Part shown: in pieces, positions 1 to 8,473 of the stretch
How positions within the stretch are numbered: the first letter of the stretch is position 1
How the letters are laid out: each line of letters opens with the position of its first letter
Assembly: GCA_016781485.1 (NCBI GenBank)
Contig: JADDQH010000013.1
Span: 1 to 48,886, forward strand
Direction: 5' to 3'
Length of the DNA: 48,886 bases
From: Chloroflexota bacterium
GTDB lineage: Bacteria > Chloroflexota > Limnocylindria > Limnocylindrales > CSP1-4
Program-made: the position numbers and the translations under genes
Notes under the pieces: generated by a model
The model's input: the letters and a program-made list of their open reading frames with translations, nothing else
Databases searched by the model: none
What the model was told of the DNA's origin: nothing

Positions 1-1415
1 GGCCGCTGCTCCCCCTGTCCTCGCCGCGAGATGACCACCAGAAGCAGGGCGAGACCGGCGATGGCGACGCCGCCGAGAGCCACGAGCGGCAGCACGCCGT
101 CCCCGTCGGCGCCGTCGCCCGGCGACGCATCTGCCCTGCCGCTGTCCGCCGAGGCACTGGGCTCCGCCGTTGCTCCCGCATCGGTGCCCCCGAGAGACGC
201 ACCGTCGCTCGGCACTCCCGGGTCCGCGGTCGCGTCGTCTCCCGGCTCGTGCTGCCCCCCCGGCACCCATCCCTCGGGGAGCGGTCCGGTGGGTGCAGGT
301 CGTGGCCCGAACGCCTCCGGAAGCTCGGCGCCGAGGTCTCCGATCCAGGCCGTGTTGAATGCATCCGCGCCCGCGCCGGTCGCCGCCTTGAATGCCGCCT
401 CGTCGGTCAGCCCCCTGGCGTAGCTCGTGATGAGCTTCACCAGCGTGTCCCGACCGTGAGTCCGGATGAAGTAGTCCACTGCGGAAACGCTCTCACCGTA
501 GGCGAGATAGAACTGGTCCGGCGGGCTCGGGAACGCCGCCGTGAGCGCGTCGAGTGGGATCAGCTCGTCCGCAGGGGCGGCGGCCTCGACGACGCTCCTC
601 CAGTTCCCGTTGTAACCCTCGGCGAGGTAGACCGCGAGCCCCTCGTTGAGCCACTTCGGTGGGCCGTGATACGGGTTCTCGGTGGCCGTGTTGAACACGA
701 GATGCGTCAGCTCGTGCACGACCAGGACTTCGACCCAATCCGACTCGATCTCATTCGGCTCGATGATCCCGAACAGCGTCCTGATGTCGGAATGCGCCTG
801 TCCGCCGACGTTCTCGCGCGTCCCGGGCCCCATGGCCGTCGCGAACGCCGGCTGCTCGCCGTAGATGAAGAAATCGACGGGCTCGCTCTCCGTCACGCCC
901 AGCAGCGCGGACGCCTCGGCCACCGCGTCCTCGCCGATCTCGAGCGCCCGGCGCGCGAAGTCCTCGTCGCCCTCATACCAGTGCAGCCGGACGAGCCGCC
1001 CTTCCAGCGTCCGCCATTCGAAACGCTCGTCGCGTACCGTGACCTGGCTCTCTGGACTGACGGTCTGCTCGCCACCCTCGATTACCCGCCAGCGGTAGAC
1101 GAGGGTGGTGTTCGGCACCACGTGCCCTTCCTGGACGACCCGTGCCGTGAACCTCCCTCGGTTGCCCTCGACGGTCGCTTCGCGCACGAGATCTCCTGGC
1201 CGGCCCCGGAGATGAGCAAGGAGCTCGACTCGATCCGGCTTCTGTGGAGCCGTGAACGCGACACGGAAGGTGAGTGGTTCGCCGAGGCGTCCCTGGGCGG
1301 TGGGCGTGTCGAAGCGGATCTCCGCCGCGAACACGGTCGGGGCGAGCGACAGCAGCCCGACCGTCAGCGCCACGACGGCGAGGATCACGCTCGCGACGCG
1401 TCGTTGATCGATCAC
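1..1415 (-). CDS. secreted gluzincin peptidase (peptidase MA-like), C-terminus cut by window edge
   Basis: This reading frame is absent from the ORF track because it runs off the window at base 1. It begins with GTG at 1415, where GTGA overlaps the TGA of the upstream transporter gene. The start is followed by a signal peptide or membrane segment (VASVILAVVALTVGLLSL), a beta-rich domain, and a zinc-protease motif HELTH (HExxH) with the later region KWLNEGLAVYLAEGY supplying the third-ligand glutamate region typical of the peptidase MA superfamily. A Ser/Ala/Gly/Asp-rich linker and a C-terminal transmembrane helix ending in RRGQGEQR follow, so the enzyme is probably surface-anchored. The substrate is unknown. 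Coupling to the binding-protein gene suggests co-translation. Family assignment is from motifs only. Confidence 0.8.
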   Translation of the reverse strand, partial: MIDQRRVASVILAVVALTVGLLSLAPTVFAAEIRFDTPTAQGRLGEPLTFRVAFTAPQKPDRVELLAHLRGRPGDLVREATVEGNRGRFTARVVQEGHVVPNTTLVYRWRVIEGGEQTVSPESQVTVRDERFEWRTLEGRLVRLHWYEGDEDFARRALEIGEDAVAEASALLGVTESEPVDFFIYGEQPAFATAMGPGTRENVGGQAHSDIRTLFGIIEPNEIESDWVEVLVVHELTHLVFNTATENPYHGPPKWLNEGLAVYLAEGYNGNWRSVVEAAAPADELIPLDALTAAFPSPPDQFYLAYGESVSAVDYFIRTHGRDTLVKLITSYARGLTDEAAFKAATGAGADAFNTAWIGDLGAELPEAFGPRPAPTGPLPEGWVPGGQHEPGDDATADPGVPSDGASLGGTDAGATAEPSASADSGRADASPGDGADGDGVLPLVALGGVAIAGLALLLVVISRRGQGEQR

Positions 1416-3130
1416 TCGTCGGCCCGATCGAGGCCGGCGTACCGGATCAGCCCAAGGCCCGACTCTACCGTTCCCAACAACCCCTCGCGGCTCAGCGCCC
1501 AGCTCTCGCCATAGCGCAGCGGGACCAGCGGCACTTCGCGCTGGACGATCGCCTGGGCGGCGGCGTAGTGGCGTTGCTGCTCTACGGGATCCTCGGTCGC
1601 CGCCGCAGCCGCCAGCAGCGTGTCGTATGCGGCGTTGCTCCAGCCGCTGTAGTTGTTGCTGCTGCCCGTCTCGAGCAGCAAGCCGAGGAAATCATGCGGC
1701 GCGGGATAGTCGGCCACCCACGAGAGCGCCCAGAATGCGGGGACGTCGCCGCGGTCGAGACGCGCGAAGTACTCATCGAAGGGCATCGACTCGACGCGGA
1801 CCTCCACGCCCAGGACCTCCTTGAGTTCGCGCGCGATCGCCTGGTCGTACCCGTACCCGGACGTCACGAGCGTGACCGGCGGAAAGCCGCGGCCGCCCGG
1901 ATAGCCGGCGGCGGCGAGTTCCGCGCGAGCTCCCGCCGGGTCGTAGCGAGGCGAGAAGTCATCGGTGGGGCGAGCCGGGATGCCTTCAGGGACCAGGGAG
2001 GTCGCAGGGTCTGCGGAGGCGTCCGCAAGGCGGACGAGTCGGTCCCAGTCCACCGCCCCCGCGAAGGCGCGCCGCACCCGGGCATCGTCGAAGGGCGGTC
2101 GCGTCGTATCGAAGCCGTAGTAGTCGACCGACCAGGTGTCCGCGCGCCGGAGCTGGGGCCCCAGGTCGTCGTGATAGCGCAGCCAGGCCGCGTCAGCGGC
2201 GCTCACCCCGGTGTAGTCGAGGTCGCCGTCCTGGAATGCCAGGACGGTGCTTTCGCCCTGGAGGTCGGTGACGACCTCGATGCGCTCTATCGGTGGCGGC
2301 CCCGCCCAGTAGTTGCCGTTCGCCTCGAGGTGGATCCGCGTCTCGTCCTGAGAGGTCGGGAGATACGCCCCGGACACGACGAGGTTCGGCGGCAGCTCCG
2401 GACCGGGGGCCGGTCGCTTCGGCGGCACGACCGCCAGCGAGGGTGACGCGGTCACGGCGAGGAAATAGGTCGCCGGTCGGCGGAACTCGACCACGACCCG
2501 CCCCTCCTCCGCCCGCATCCCGACGCCCTCTCGACCGATCTCGCGCTTCTGGTAGGCGACCGCGCCCTTCACGTCGGCGAGAAGACTCGCGAGCGGCGAC
2601 GGCGTCTCGGGGTGGATCAGACGGAACCAGCTCTCGACCACGTCCTGCGCCCGGATCGGCGTCCCGTCGCTGAACTTGAGGCCACGGCGCAGCTCGAAGG
2701 TGATCCGCTGTCCATCCGCCGCGACCACCCAGTCCCGTGCCAGCGCCGGCTGTACCTGCGCGTCGGCATCAAAGGCGGTCAGTCCTTCGTAGACCTGCGC
2801 AAGAGTCGTCGCGGTCCCGGCGTCACCCTGGCGCGCGGGATCCCACGTGGACGGGGCGGCACCGATGATCCGAACAGGATCGCCTGCTGCGCGAGCGACC
2901 GCGACGGGCGAAGGATCACGGCCGGGTGCGGCACCGCTCTGCCTGTACCCGCCGAGCGCCGCCACTCCCGTGATCGCGACGGCGAGTCCGAGACTGAGGA
3001 CGGCCGTTAGGGCGCGGCGACCGGCGGATGCGGTGATCGGCTGGAGATCGTCCGGCGTCGAGAGGTCCGGCGGCGGCACAGGTGGGACCCCAGGCGGGCG
3101 CGGCCGCGCGTCGGGGGGTGGTTGGGACAC
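1412..3130 (-). CDS. ABC transporter substrate-binding protein, family 5 (peptide/nickel type)
   Basis: The 572-residue protein has a Pro-rich N-terminus, one hydrophobic anchor at about residues 40-62 (LTAVLSLGLAVAITGVAALG), and a long periplasmic-binding fold with the family signature of SBP_bac_5 proteins (LRRGLKFSDGTPIRAQDVVESW, residues about 145-167). These proteins bind oligopeptides or similar solutes outside the membrane and hand them to a permease. No permease or ATPase gene is in view, so it may be an orphan receptor or work with a distant transporter. The start is GTG with no strong Shine-Dalgarno sequence. It is translationally coupled to the downstream peptidase, so a peptide-scavenging pair is plausible but inferred. 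Confidence 0.85.
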   Translation of the reverse strand: MSQPPPDARPRPPGVPPVPPPDLSTPDDLQPITASAGRRALTAVLSLGLAVAITGVAALGGYRQSGAAPGRDPSPVAVARAAGDPVRIIGAAPSTWDPARQGDAGTATTLAQVYEGLTAFDADAQVQPALARDWVVAADGQRITFELRRGLKFSDGTPIRAQDVVESWFRLIHPETPSPLASLLADVKGAVAYQKREIGREGVGMRAEEGRVVVEFRRPATYFLAVTASPSLAVVPPKRPAPGPELPPNLVVSGAYLPTSQDETRIHLEANGNYWAGPPPIERIEVVTDLQGESTVLAFQDGDLDYTGVSAADAAWLRYHDDLGPQLRRADTWSVDYYGFDTTRPPFDDARVRRAFAGAVDWDRLVRLADASADPATSLVPEGIPARPTDDFSPRYDPAGARAELAAAGYPGGRGFPPVTLVTSGYGYDQAIARELKEVLGVEVRVESMPFDEYFARLDRGDVPAFWALSWVADYPAPHDFLGLLLETGSSNNYSGWSNAAYDTLLAAAAATEDPVEQQRHYAAAQAIVQREVPLVPLRYGESWALSREGLLGTVESGLGLIRYAGLDRADE

Positions 3131-3247
3131 GATGTCAGTCTAGCGACTGGGCCCGATGTTCCCCGAGCAGCCGCCGGGCTGCTGATGACGACAGTCTCAG
3201 CATGTGCTTCCCACGACCGATCGCGATCTCGGCGAGTTCTGCCATCG

Positions 3248-3640
3248 TCACAGGAGGCGCTGCAACAACGCGAAGCTCTCCGGGGTCCCCGGCCACTGTT
3301 CGCGCAGGTGCCCGACGCCCAGGCGTCGGGCCACCCAGCGCAGGACCAGCACGGCGACGACGATGTCGTCGAGGGGCCCGATGCCGGGCAGGAACTCCGG
3401 CAGCAGGTCGATCGGGCTCACGAGCCAGACGAGCAGGCCGACCAGGACGAGACGGATGTACCGTGGCGTGGCGGGCTCGGCCAGCAGGCGGCGGACGAGT
3501 CGGACGACGTCGGGCACGAGCCGCAGTGCCGGACCCGCGAGCTCACGCGACGGGCGGTGGAGCCAGATGACGGCGACGGCGCCGAGCCACAGCACGACCA
3601 GGATCGCACCGAGCAGCAGGAGAGGCAGGACGAGATCCAT
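3248..3640 (-). CDS. DUF1232 (YkvA-like) membrane protein
   Basis: The small protein has an N-terminal transmembrane helix (MDLVLPLLLLGAILVVLWLG) and the DUF1232 core, which reads SPIDLLPEFLPGIGPLDDIV, the family's hallmark. I chose the internal ATG at 3640 (130 aa) over the ORF-track start at 3664, because the latter would leave only 2 bases to the divergent phosphatase start. The function of DUF1232 proteins is not established. The gene is divergent from the phosphatase gene. Confidence 0.8.
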   Translation of the reverse strand: MDLVLPLLLLGAILVVLWLGAVAVIWLHRPSRELAGPALRLVPDVVRLVRRLLAEPATPRYIRLVLVGLLVWLVSPIDLLPEFLPGIGPLDDIVVAVLVLRWVARRLGVGHLREQWPGTPESFALLQRLL

Positions 3641-3666
3641 CCGAGGCGCCGCCGACGGTAGCATTC

Positions 3667-4119
3667 GTGCCGTTGGCTGATTTCGACTTCATCACCGCGC
3701 GACTCGCCACCGGCGCCGCCATCGACGGCCGGGATGACGTGGACGAACTCGTCGCCGCCGGGATCACCCACGTGATCGACTGCCGGTTCGAGTTCGAGGA
3801 CACCCCCCTGCTCGCCTCGCACCCGTCGATGTCGTACCTCTACAACGGCGTGCCCGACGACGGCGAACCGAAGGGGGCCGACTGGTTCGGGAAGTCGATC
3901 GAGTTCGCGCTGCCCGCGCTCGCGCTCCCAGGCACGAAGCTGTACGCGCACTGCGCGGCGGGCGTCCACCGCGGTCCATCGACCGCGTACGCCATCCTCC
4001 GCGCCCTTGGGCTTTCCGCACACGATGCCGAAGCCCTCATCACCCGCGGCCGACCAGGGGCGGAGCTGATCTACAAGAACGACGCCGACGCCGCCATCGC
4101 GGCCCTCGGGTACGCGTGA
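3667..4119 (+). CDS. dual-specificity/tyrosine phosphatase family protein
   Basis: This 150-residue protein has the cysteine-phosphatase loop HCAAGVHRG (C-x5-R) at about residues 98-106, with an upstream conserved Asp/Arg region (HVIDCRFEFED) and a downstream helix (GPSTAYAILRALG) typical of small dual-specificity phosphatases. The predicted reaction is hydrolysis of a phosphoester through a cysteinyl-phosphate intermediate. The substrate, protein or small molecule, is not evident. The start is GTG. The stop overlaps the GTG of the glycosidase gene, so the two are co-translated. The catalytic motif is intact. Confidence 0.85.
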   Translation: MPLADFDFITARLATGAAIDGRDDVDELVAAGITHVIDCRFEFEDTPLLASHPSMSYLYNGVPDDGEPKGADWFGKSIEFALPALALPGTKLYAHCAAGVHRGPSTAYAILRALGLSAHDAEALITRGRPGAELIYKNDADAAIAALGYA

Positions 4120-5405
4120 CTCCTGGTGGCGACGAGGTCAAGGAGGGCGATGTGACCAGCGGCCGGACAGGCATCTTCCCCACCTTTTTCCTGTCCGGCT
4201 TCGAATGCTCCACCTTCGACTGGAAGGAGGCGGGGCGGCGTGACCTGACCGCCGAGACACAGCACCGCGAGCACGCCGTCGAGGACTACGCCCTACTTGC
4301 TGAGCTCGGCATCGGCGTCGCGCGCGAGGGCATTCCCTGGCCGCTCGTCGAGAGGCGCGGTGAGTACGACTTCTCGCTCATCGACCCGCTCATCGACGCG
4401 ATGAACCGCGCCCGCGTCGTCCCCATCTGGGACCTCTGTCACTACGGCTACCCCGACGACGCAGACCCATTAGCCCCCGACTTCCCGGAACGGTTCGCTC
4501 GCTACTGCCGGGCGGCGGCGGAATACGTCGTCCCACGCGTCACAGCTCGAGCGCCGAACTTCTTCACGCCCATCAACGAGATCACCTTCTTCGCGTTCGC
4601 GGGCGGGGAGTGGGGATGGGTCGCGCCGTTCCTGAAGAGCCGTGAGGCCCGCCACGACCTACGCCTCGCGTTGTCCGCGGCGGCGATCGCAGGCGCCCGC
4701 GCGATCCGCGAGGTCGATCAGGACGCCCGGATGGTCAACATGGATCCGCTCGTGAACGTCGTTGCCCCACGAGATCGGCCGGACCTTGCAGAAGCGGCGC
4801 GGTACGAGACGTGCGAAGACACGTTCCTGGCCCTCGATATCCTGGCCGGGAGGCAGCGCCCCGAGCTCGGCGGGAGCCCGGACATCCTCGACATCGTCGG
4901 CACCAACTGCTACTCGTTCGGGCAGATGGAGTACCGCGAGCAGGGGCCGCACGCGGCACTGCCGCCGGACGACGATCGCATCAGGCCGCTGTGCGACCTG
5001 ATGACGATGGCCTGGGAACGCTACGGGCGCCCGATGATCATCAGCGAGACCAGCGGGCTGCGCGAAGCTCGCACGACCTGGCTGACGGACGTGATGCAGG
5101 AATCGCTCGCCGCCGTGGATCGCGGGATCGACTTGCACGGCATCTGCCTCTTCCCGGCGGTGGACATGCCGGACTGGCACACCGGCGAATGGCTGCACAA
5201 CGGCATCTGCGACCTCGTCGACGAGGCCGGCGACCTGCGCCGCGTCCGCGACGAGGAGTACGTCGCGGAGTTGCGCCGCTGGCAGAGGCTGCTCAACCGC
5301 GTGTCCTCGCTCGATGAGGATCCCTTCAGGGACCCCGTGGACCTGGAGGACGTCGTCCGCGCCGCGCGGAGCCGCGAGTGGCAGGGCGACCGGGACTGGT
5401 CCTGA
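4116..5405 (+). CDS. glycoside hydrolase, clan GH-A (family 1-like)
   Basis: The 429-residue protein resembles a family 1-type (alpha/beta)8 barrel. The N-terminal SGFECSTFDW matches the substrate-entry segment of such proteins. TPINE at about residue 150 fits the acid/base glutamate, and IISETSG at about residue 308 fits the nucleophile glutamate. No signal peptide is visible, so it is probably cytoplasmic. It starts with GTG overlapping the phosphatase stop (GTGA). The spacing of the two glutamates is right for GH-A, but sequence drift from classical NEP/ENG motifs leaves family and substrate open; a non-hydrolytic or unusual glycosidase is possible. Confidence 0.7.
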   Translation: MTPGGDEVKEGDVTSGRTGIFPTFFLSGFECSTFDWKEAGRRDLTAETQHREHAVEDYALLAELGIGVAREGIPWPLVERRGEYDFSLIDPLIDAMNRARVVPIWDLCHYGYPDDADPLAPDFPERFARYCRAAAEYVVPRVTARAPNFFTPINEITFFAFAGGEWGWVAPFLKSREARHDLRLALSAAAIAGARAIREVDQDARMVNMDPLVNVVAPRDRPDLAEAARYETCEDTFLALDILAGRQRPELGGSPDILDIVGTNCYSFGQMEYREQGPHAALPPDDDRIRPLCDLMTMAWERYGRPMIISETSGLREARTTWLTDVMQESLAAVDRGIDLHGICLFPAVDMPDWHTGEWLHNGICDLVDEAGDLRRVRDEEYVAELRRWQRLLNRVSSLDEDPFRDPVDLEDVVRAARSREWQGDRDWS

Positions 5406-5419
5406 CCGCGCGCGCGGCC

Positions 5420-5447
5420 GACGAAGACCTACGCGGTCTCGTCTCTT
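5420..5447. terminator. probable bidirectional hairpin terminator
   Basis: GACGAAGACC and GGTCTCGTC pair with one bulged A around a TACGC loop, followed by TCTT. It lies between two convergent genes, the glycosidase and the SpoIID-domain gene, which is where a shared terminator is expected. Confidence 0.5.
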
Positions 5448-5451
5448 GCCG

Positions 5452-6096
5452 TCACGGCCAGACCTCGGAGTAGCCGGGGCCGTAATAGAGCGACAGGATC
5501 TGCTTCCGCGTGTATCCGCGCTTGCCGCAGTCGTAGGCCGAGTGCTGATACAGCAGCCAGCCGTTGCGGTCCGCGCCGCAACGGACCCATGACCCGGCGC
5601 GATAGCCGGTCATGATGAACTTCGTGTACTTCCGGATGGAGACCGGCCACGTCTTGGAGACGGCGTACTTCTGGCGGTCGGTCGGGACGTATCGCGCGGG
5701 GTTGTAGACCTGGTCGGCGGTCGAGTCCTTCACGTCGTAGCAGACACCGGAGCCGGTGACGTACCACGACCGGTGATGGAGGACGTGGTACCAGGCGTAC
5801 TGCTTGACAGCCACGGCGTTCGCCTTGAGCGTCTCCATCGGGTAATAGGACGGCATCTCGGCGGCCAGCACCACGTTGACGTAGTAGCGGAAGTCGACTG
5901 TTTGCACCCGGCCCGTCGCCGTCCGGAGGACCCTGACGGACGGCGGCGGATAGAGCCTGCTCGTCCACCTGGTGCAGGCGGCCTCTGCTCGAGCCACCGA
6001 AAAGAACGGCAGTCCCGTGACGGCGAGCGTCGCGGCCAGGATAAGGACGAGCGCGTGCCGAGGTGCGCGCTTCGCGCCGGGTCGGGCGAACCGCAA
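5452..6096 (-). CDS. SpoIID/LytB-domain secreted protein
   Basis: A 214-residue form starts at TTG 6096, preceded seven bases away by a perfect AGGAGG. The longer ORF-track start at 6132 has no such site and would make the ribosome site coding. A signal peptide (ALVLILAATLAVTGLPFFSV, then ARAEAAC) leads into a SpoIID domain with YYVNVVLAAEMPSYYPMETL and KANAVAVKQYAWY, the conserved core. SpoIID proteins cleave or activate cleavage of peptidoglycan glycan chains. Sporulation is not implied; cell-wall remodelling is the more likely role. Several cysteines suggest disulfides in the exported protein. Confidence 0.85.
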   Translation of the reverse strand: MRFARPGAKRAPRHALVLILAATLAVTGLPFFSVARAEAACTRWTSRLYPPPSVRVLRTATGRVQTVDFRYYVNVVLAAEMPSYYPMETLKANAVAVKQYAWYHVLHHRSWYVTGSGVCYDVKDSTADQVYNPARYVPTDRQKYAVSKTWPVSIRKYTKFIMTGYRAGSWVRCGADRNGWLLYQHSAYDCGKRGYTRKQILSLYYGPGYSEVWP

Positions 6097-6514
6097 CGGT
6101 TGCCTCCTCTCTGGGACACCGCGCTGGGGCACGGCGACGGGTGGGCCGAGCGGCGCGGCAGAGGGGACTCGGACGACCGAGGAGGCGACGCCAAAGCGGA
6201 GCAGCGGACGTACTCGGGATGCGTCCGGAGGTAAGGACTCCTGCGTGATGACGCAGGCATCGGGACGCGGTGGGGATGCGAACCCGATGGGACAGGGGGG
6301 ACTGCCGTGGGCGCGGCTATCTTCTGTTGTCGGTGCCTCTGTACAAGTCGTCCGTATCCGACCGGCGGACTATGCGACACCGGCCTGCCCTCTGCAACCC
6401 CTGGCGCCATATCCGCCGCATACGAAATGGGCCAGCAGTCGCTCCCCTGTCCACAGGGCTCCCTGCCGCAGTTCGTCGAAAAGGTGGACCGGTGACAGCG
6501 TCAGTCCACTCTGA
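6097..6514. other. intergenic, no gene seen; contains a small hairpin
   Basis: About 420 bases between the SpoIID gene start and the end of phaB. The ORF-track entries here look like chance frames. The one structured element I see is a perfect inverted repeat CCTGCGT-GATG-ACGCAGG at 6240-6257 with no T tract. The SpoIID promoter should lie at the left side. Confidence 0.4.
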
Positions 6515-7258
6515 TCACAGATGCACCCCGCCATTGATGTTGAACTCCGCCCCGGTTATGTAGTCGCCGTCGGTCGCGAGGAAAGCAACGAGCTTGGCGA
6601 CCTCGTCGGGCTCCCCGAGGCGGCCGAGCGGGATCCGCTGCTTCATCTGAGCCCGTACGTCCTCGGGGATCCTCTCCACCATGTCGGTCGCGAGGAACCC
6701 CGGAGCCACGACATTCATCGTCACGTTGTATCTCGCAAGCTCGAGAGCGGCCGCCTTGGTGAAGCCGATCAGGCCGGCCTTGCTCGCTGCGTAGTTCGCC
6801 TGACCGAAGTTCCCGGCCTGCGCTACGAACGAGCTTATGTTGATTATCCGCCCGTACTTCTGCTCGATCATCCCTGGCACGGCCGCGCTCGTGCAGTAGT
6901 ACGCGCTATTCAGGTTGTTGTCGATGACTTCCAGCCAGTCCGATCCGGTCATCTTGCGGAGCGTCCGGTCGCGCGTGATGCCGGCGTTGTTCACGAGCAC
7001 GTCGACTCGTCCGAACCGGTCGATCGCCGCGCTGATCAGCTGCCGTGCCTGTTCAGCTTCCGAGACATCCGCCTGGACGACCACGCATCTGGCGCCCAGT
7101 TCCTCGACCCGCGCGGCTACCTCCCTGGCCTCTGTCTCCGCGCGCCTGTAGTTGATGACCACGATCGCGCCCTGTCGTGCCAGCTCCAGCGCTATCGCAC
7201 GCCCGAGGCCGCGTGAACTGCCCGTGACAACGGCTGCCTGGCCCTCGAGCCGTCCCAA
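6515..7258 (-). CDS. phaB: acetoacetyl-CoA reductase / 3-oxoacyl-ACP reductase-type SDR
   Basis: The 247-residue classical SDR has the cofactor motif TGSSRGLGRAI, NNAG, the catalytic Ser region INISSF, and YAASK supplying Tyr and Lys. The closest family pattern is FabG/PhaB, which reduces acetoacetyl-CoA to (R)-3-hydroxybutyryl-CoA with NADPH. Position as last gene of a phaE-phaC operon favours PhaB over FabG. The start is TTG at 7258, with GGGGAGGTAAGGG in front. It follows the upstream SDR stop by 3 bases, so the two are co-translated. Confidence 0.85.
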   Translation of the reverse strand: MGRLEGQAAVVTGSSRGLGRAIALELARQGAIVVINYRRAETEAREVAARVEELGARCVVVQADVSEAEQARQLISAAIDRFGRVDVLVNNAGITRDRTLRKMTGSDWLEVIDNNLNSAYYCTSAAVPGMIEQKYGRIINISSFVAQAGNFGQANYAASKAGLIGFTKAAALELARYNVTMNVVAPGFLATDMVERIPEDVRAQMKQRIPLGRLGEPDEVAKLVAFLATDGDYITGAEFNINGGVHL

Positions 7259-7261
7259 CCC

Positions 7262-8266
7262 TTACCTCCCCACCCTCCGGATGAGCGCGAGCGTCCCGAG
7301 CGTCGCCGCCGCCAGAAGGGCGCGCTTGCGGCGGGGATACTGCTCGAGGTGGCGCGTGTACAGGCTCGTGGACTTCGATCCCTGACCGAACTCCCCGGTC
7401 ACCGACGCGCTCCCGTCCAGCGGCGCGAAGAAGTTGTCCTCGCCGTCGTCTGGCTGGTCGGTCATCTGCAGCCTGAAGATCAGTCCCCGCGCGAGCATGG
7501 AGCGGTCGACGAGCGACGGGCTGAGCCGCTCCATCAGCGTCAGCATCTTCCCTGCCCCCCCGACGACGATCTCCCGTCTCGGATGCTCTGCCGCGAACAG
7601 GATCGCCTCGGCGACGACGCGGGGCTCGTAGACCGGCGGGATCGGCATGGGCTTCACGCCGAGCTTCGAGCGCGCGTGGGCGAACAGGGGCGTGTTGATC
7701 GAGGAGGGCAGGATCAGCGTCACGTTGATCCCTGTCTTCTCGTGCTCGAGCTCGAGCCGGAGCGACTCGGTGAAGCCCTTGACCCCGTGCTTGGCGGCGC
7801 AGTACGCCGCCTGGAGGGGCACTGACCGAACCCCCATCACGGACGAGACGTTGATGATCGTCCCCTGCCGCTCCCGCTTCATGTGCGGGATCACGGCCTT
7901 CATCCCGTAGATCTGGCTCATCAGGTTGACGCGGACCTGGCGCTCGATCTCCTCGACGCTCATCTGCTCGACGGTCGCGTACCCGGCGATGGCGGCGAGA
8001 TTCACCCAGGTGTCGATCCCCCCGAACCGCGCGACTGCCTCCTGGGCCAGCCGGTCGACCTGCTCCCAGTCCGAGAGGTCCGTCACCACGACGTGGGCGT
8101 CGCCCCCGCCGCGCACGACCTCCCCGGCCACCTCCCGCAGCGCCGACGCGTTCCGTGCCGCAAGCACGACCGATGCGCCCTGCTGCCCGAACTGCACCGC
8201 GGTCTCCCGGCCGATCCCGCTCGAGGCACCCGCGATGACCACTACCTGCTCGCTGATCCGTTTCAA
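7262..8266 (-). CDS. SDR family oxidoreductase
   Basis: This 334-residue extended SDR has AGASSGIGRETA (cofactor), a catalytic serine in IINVSSVMG and YCAAKHG as the Tyr/Lys pair, plus a C-terminal extension of about 90 residues after the usual SDR end. It starts with TTG at 8266 behind GGAGGAG and overlaps a possible 30-codon leader ORF. The substrate is unknown. Placement between the hydrolase and phaB suggests a role in PHA or hydroxyacyl metabolism, by inference. Confidence 0.8.
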   Translation of the reverse strand: MKRISEQVVVIAGASSGIGRETAVQFGQQGASVVLAARNASALREVAGEVVRGGGDAHVVVTDLSDWEQVDRLAQEAVARFGGIDTWVNLAAIAGYATVEQMSVEEIERQVRVNLMSQIYGMKAVIPHMKRERQGTIINVSSVMGVRSVPLQAAYCAAKHGVKGFTESLRLELEHEKTGINVTLILPSSINTPLFAHARSKLGVKPMPIPPVYEPRVVAEAILFAAEHPRREIVVGGAGKMLTLMERLSPSLVDRSMLARGLIFRLQMTDQPDDGEDNFFAPLDGSASVTGEFGQGSKSTSLYTRHLEQYPRRKRALLAAATLGTLALIRRVGR

Positions 8267-8473
8267 GTTCTCGCTCCTCCGGTCTGTACCTGGAAGGCTT
8301 CGGTCCGGCTCGTGAGGAGCGCGGATAGGATCCCGACCAGCAGCCCAGGATCCACATGACAGACGCCGGCCACCGGGCGATCAGTGCGGCGCGCGCACGC
8401 CCATCACGCCGCCCCGTGGGCTACTGCCCCCGACGCTCGGACACATCCCGACCCGTCAGATCGCGCCGCTACG

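Noticed and set aside
249-1514. 421-aa plus-strand ORF and other long plus-strand frames over 1-3.1 kb
   Set aside because: They are antisense shadows of the peptidase and binding-protein genes, which have recognisable domains on the minus strand.
5452-6096. Evidence for endospore formation from the SpoIID-domain gene
   Set aside because: SpoIID/LytB domains are common in non-spore-formers and no other sporulation gene is present.
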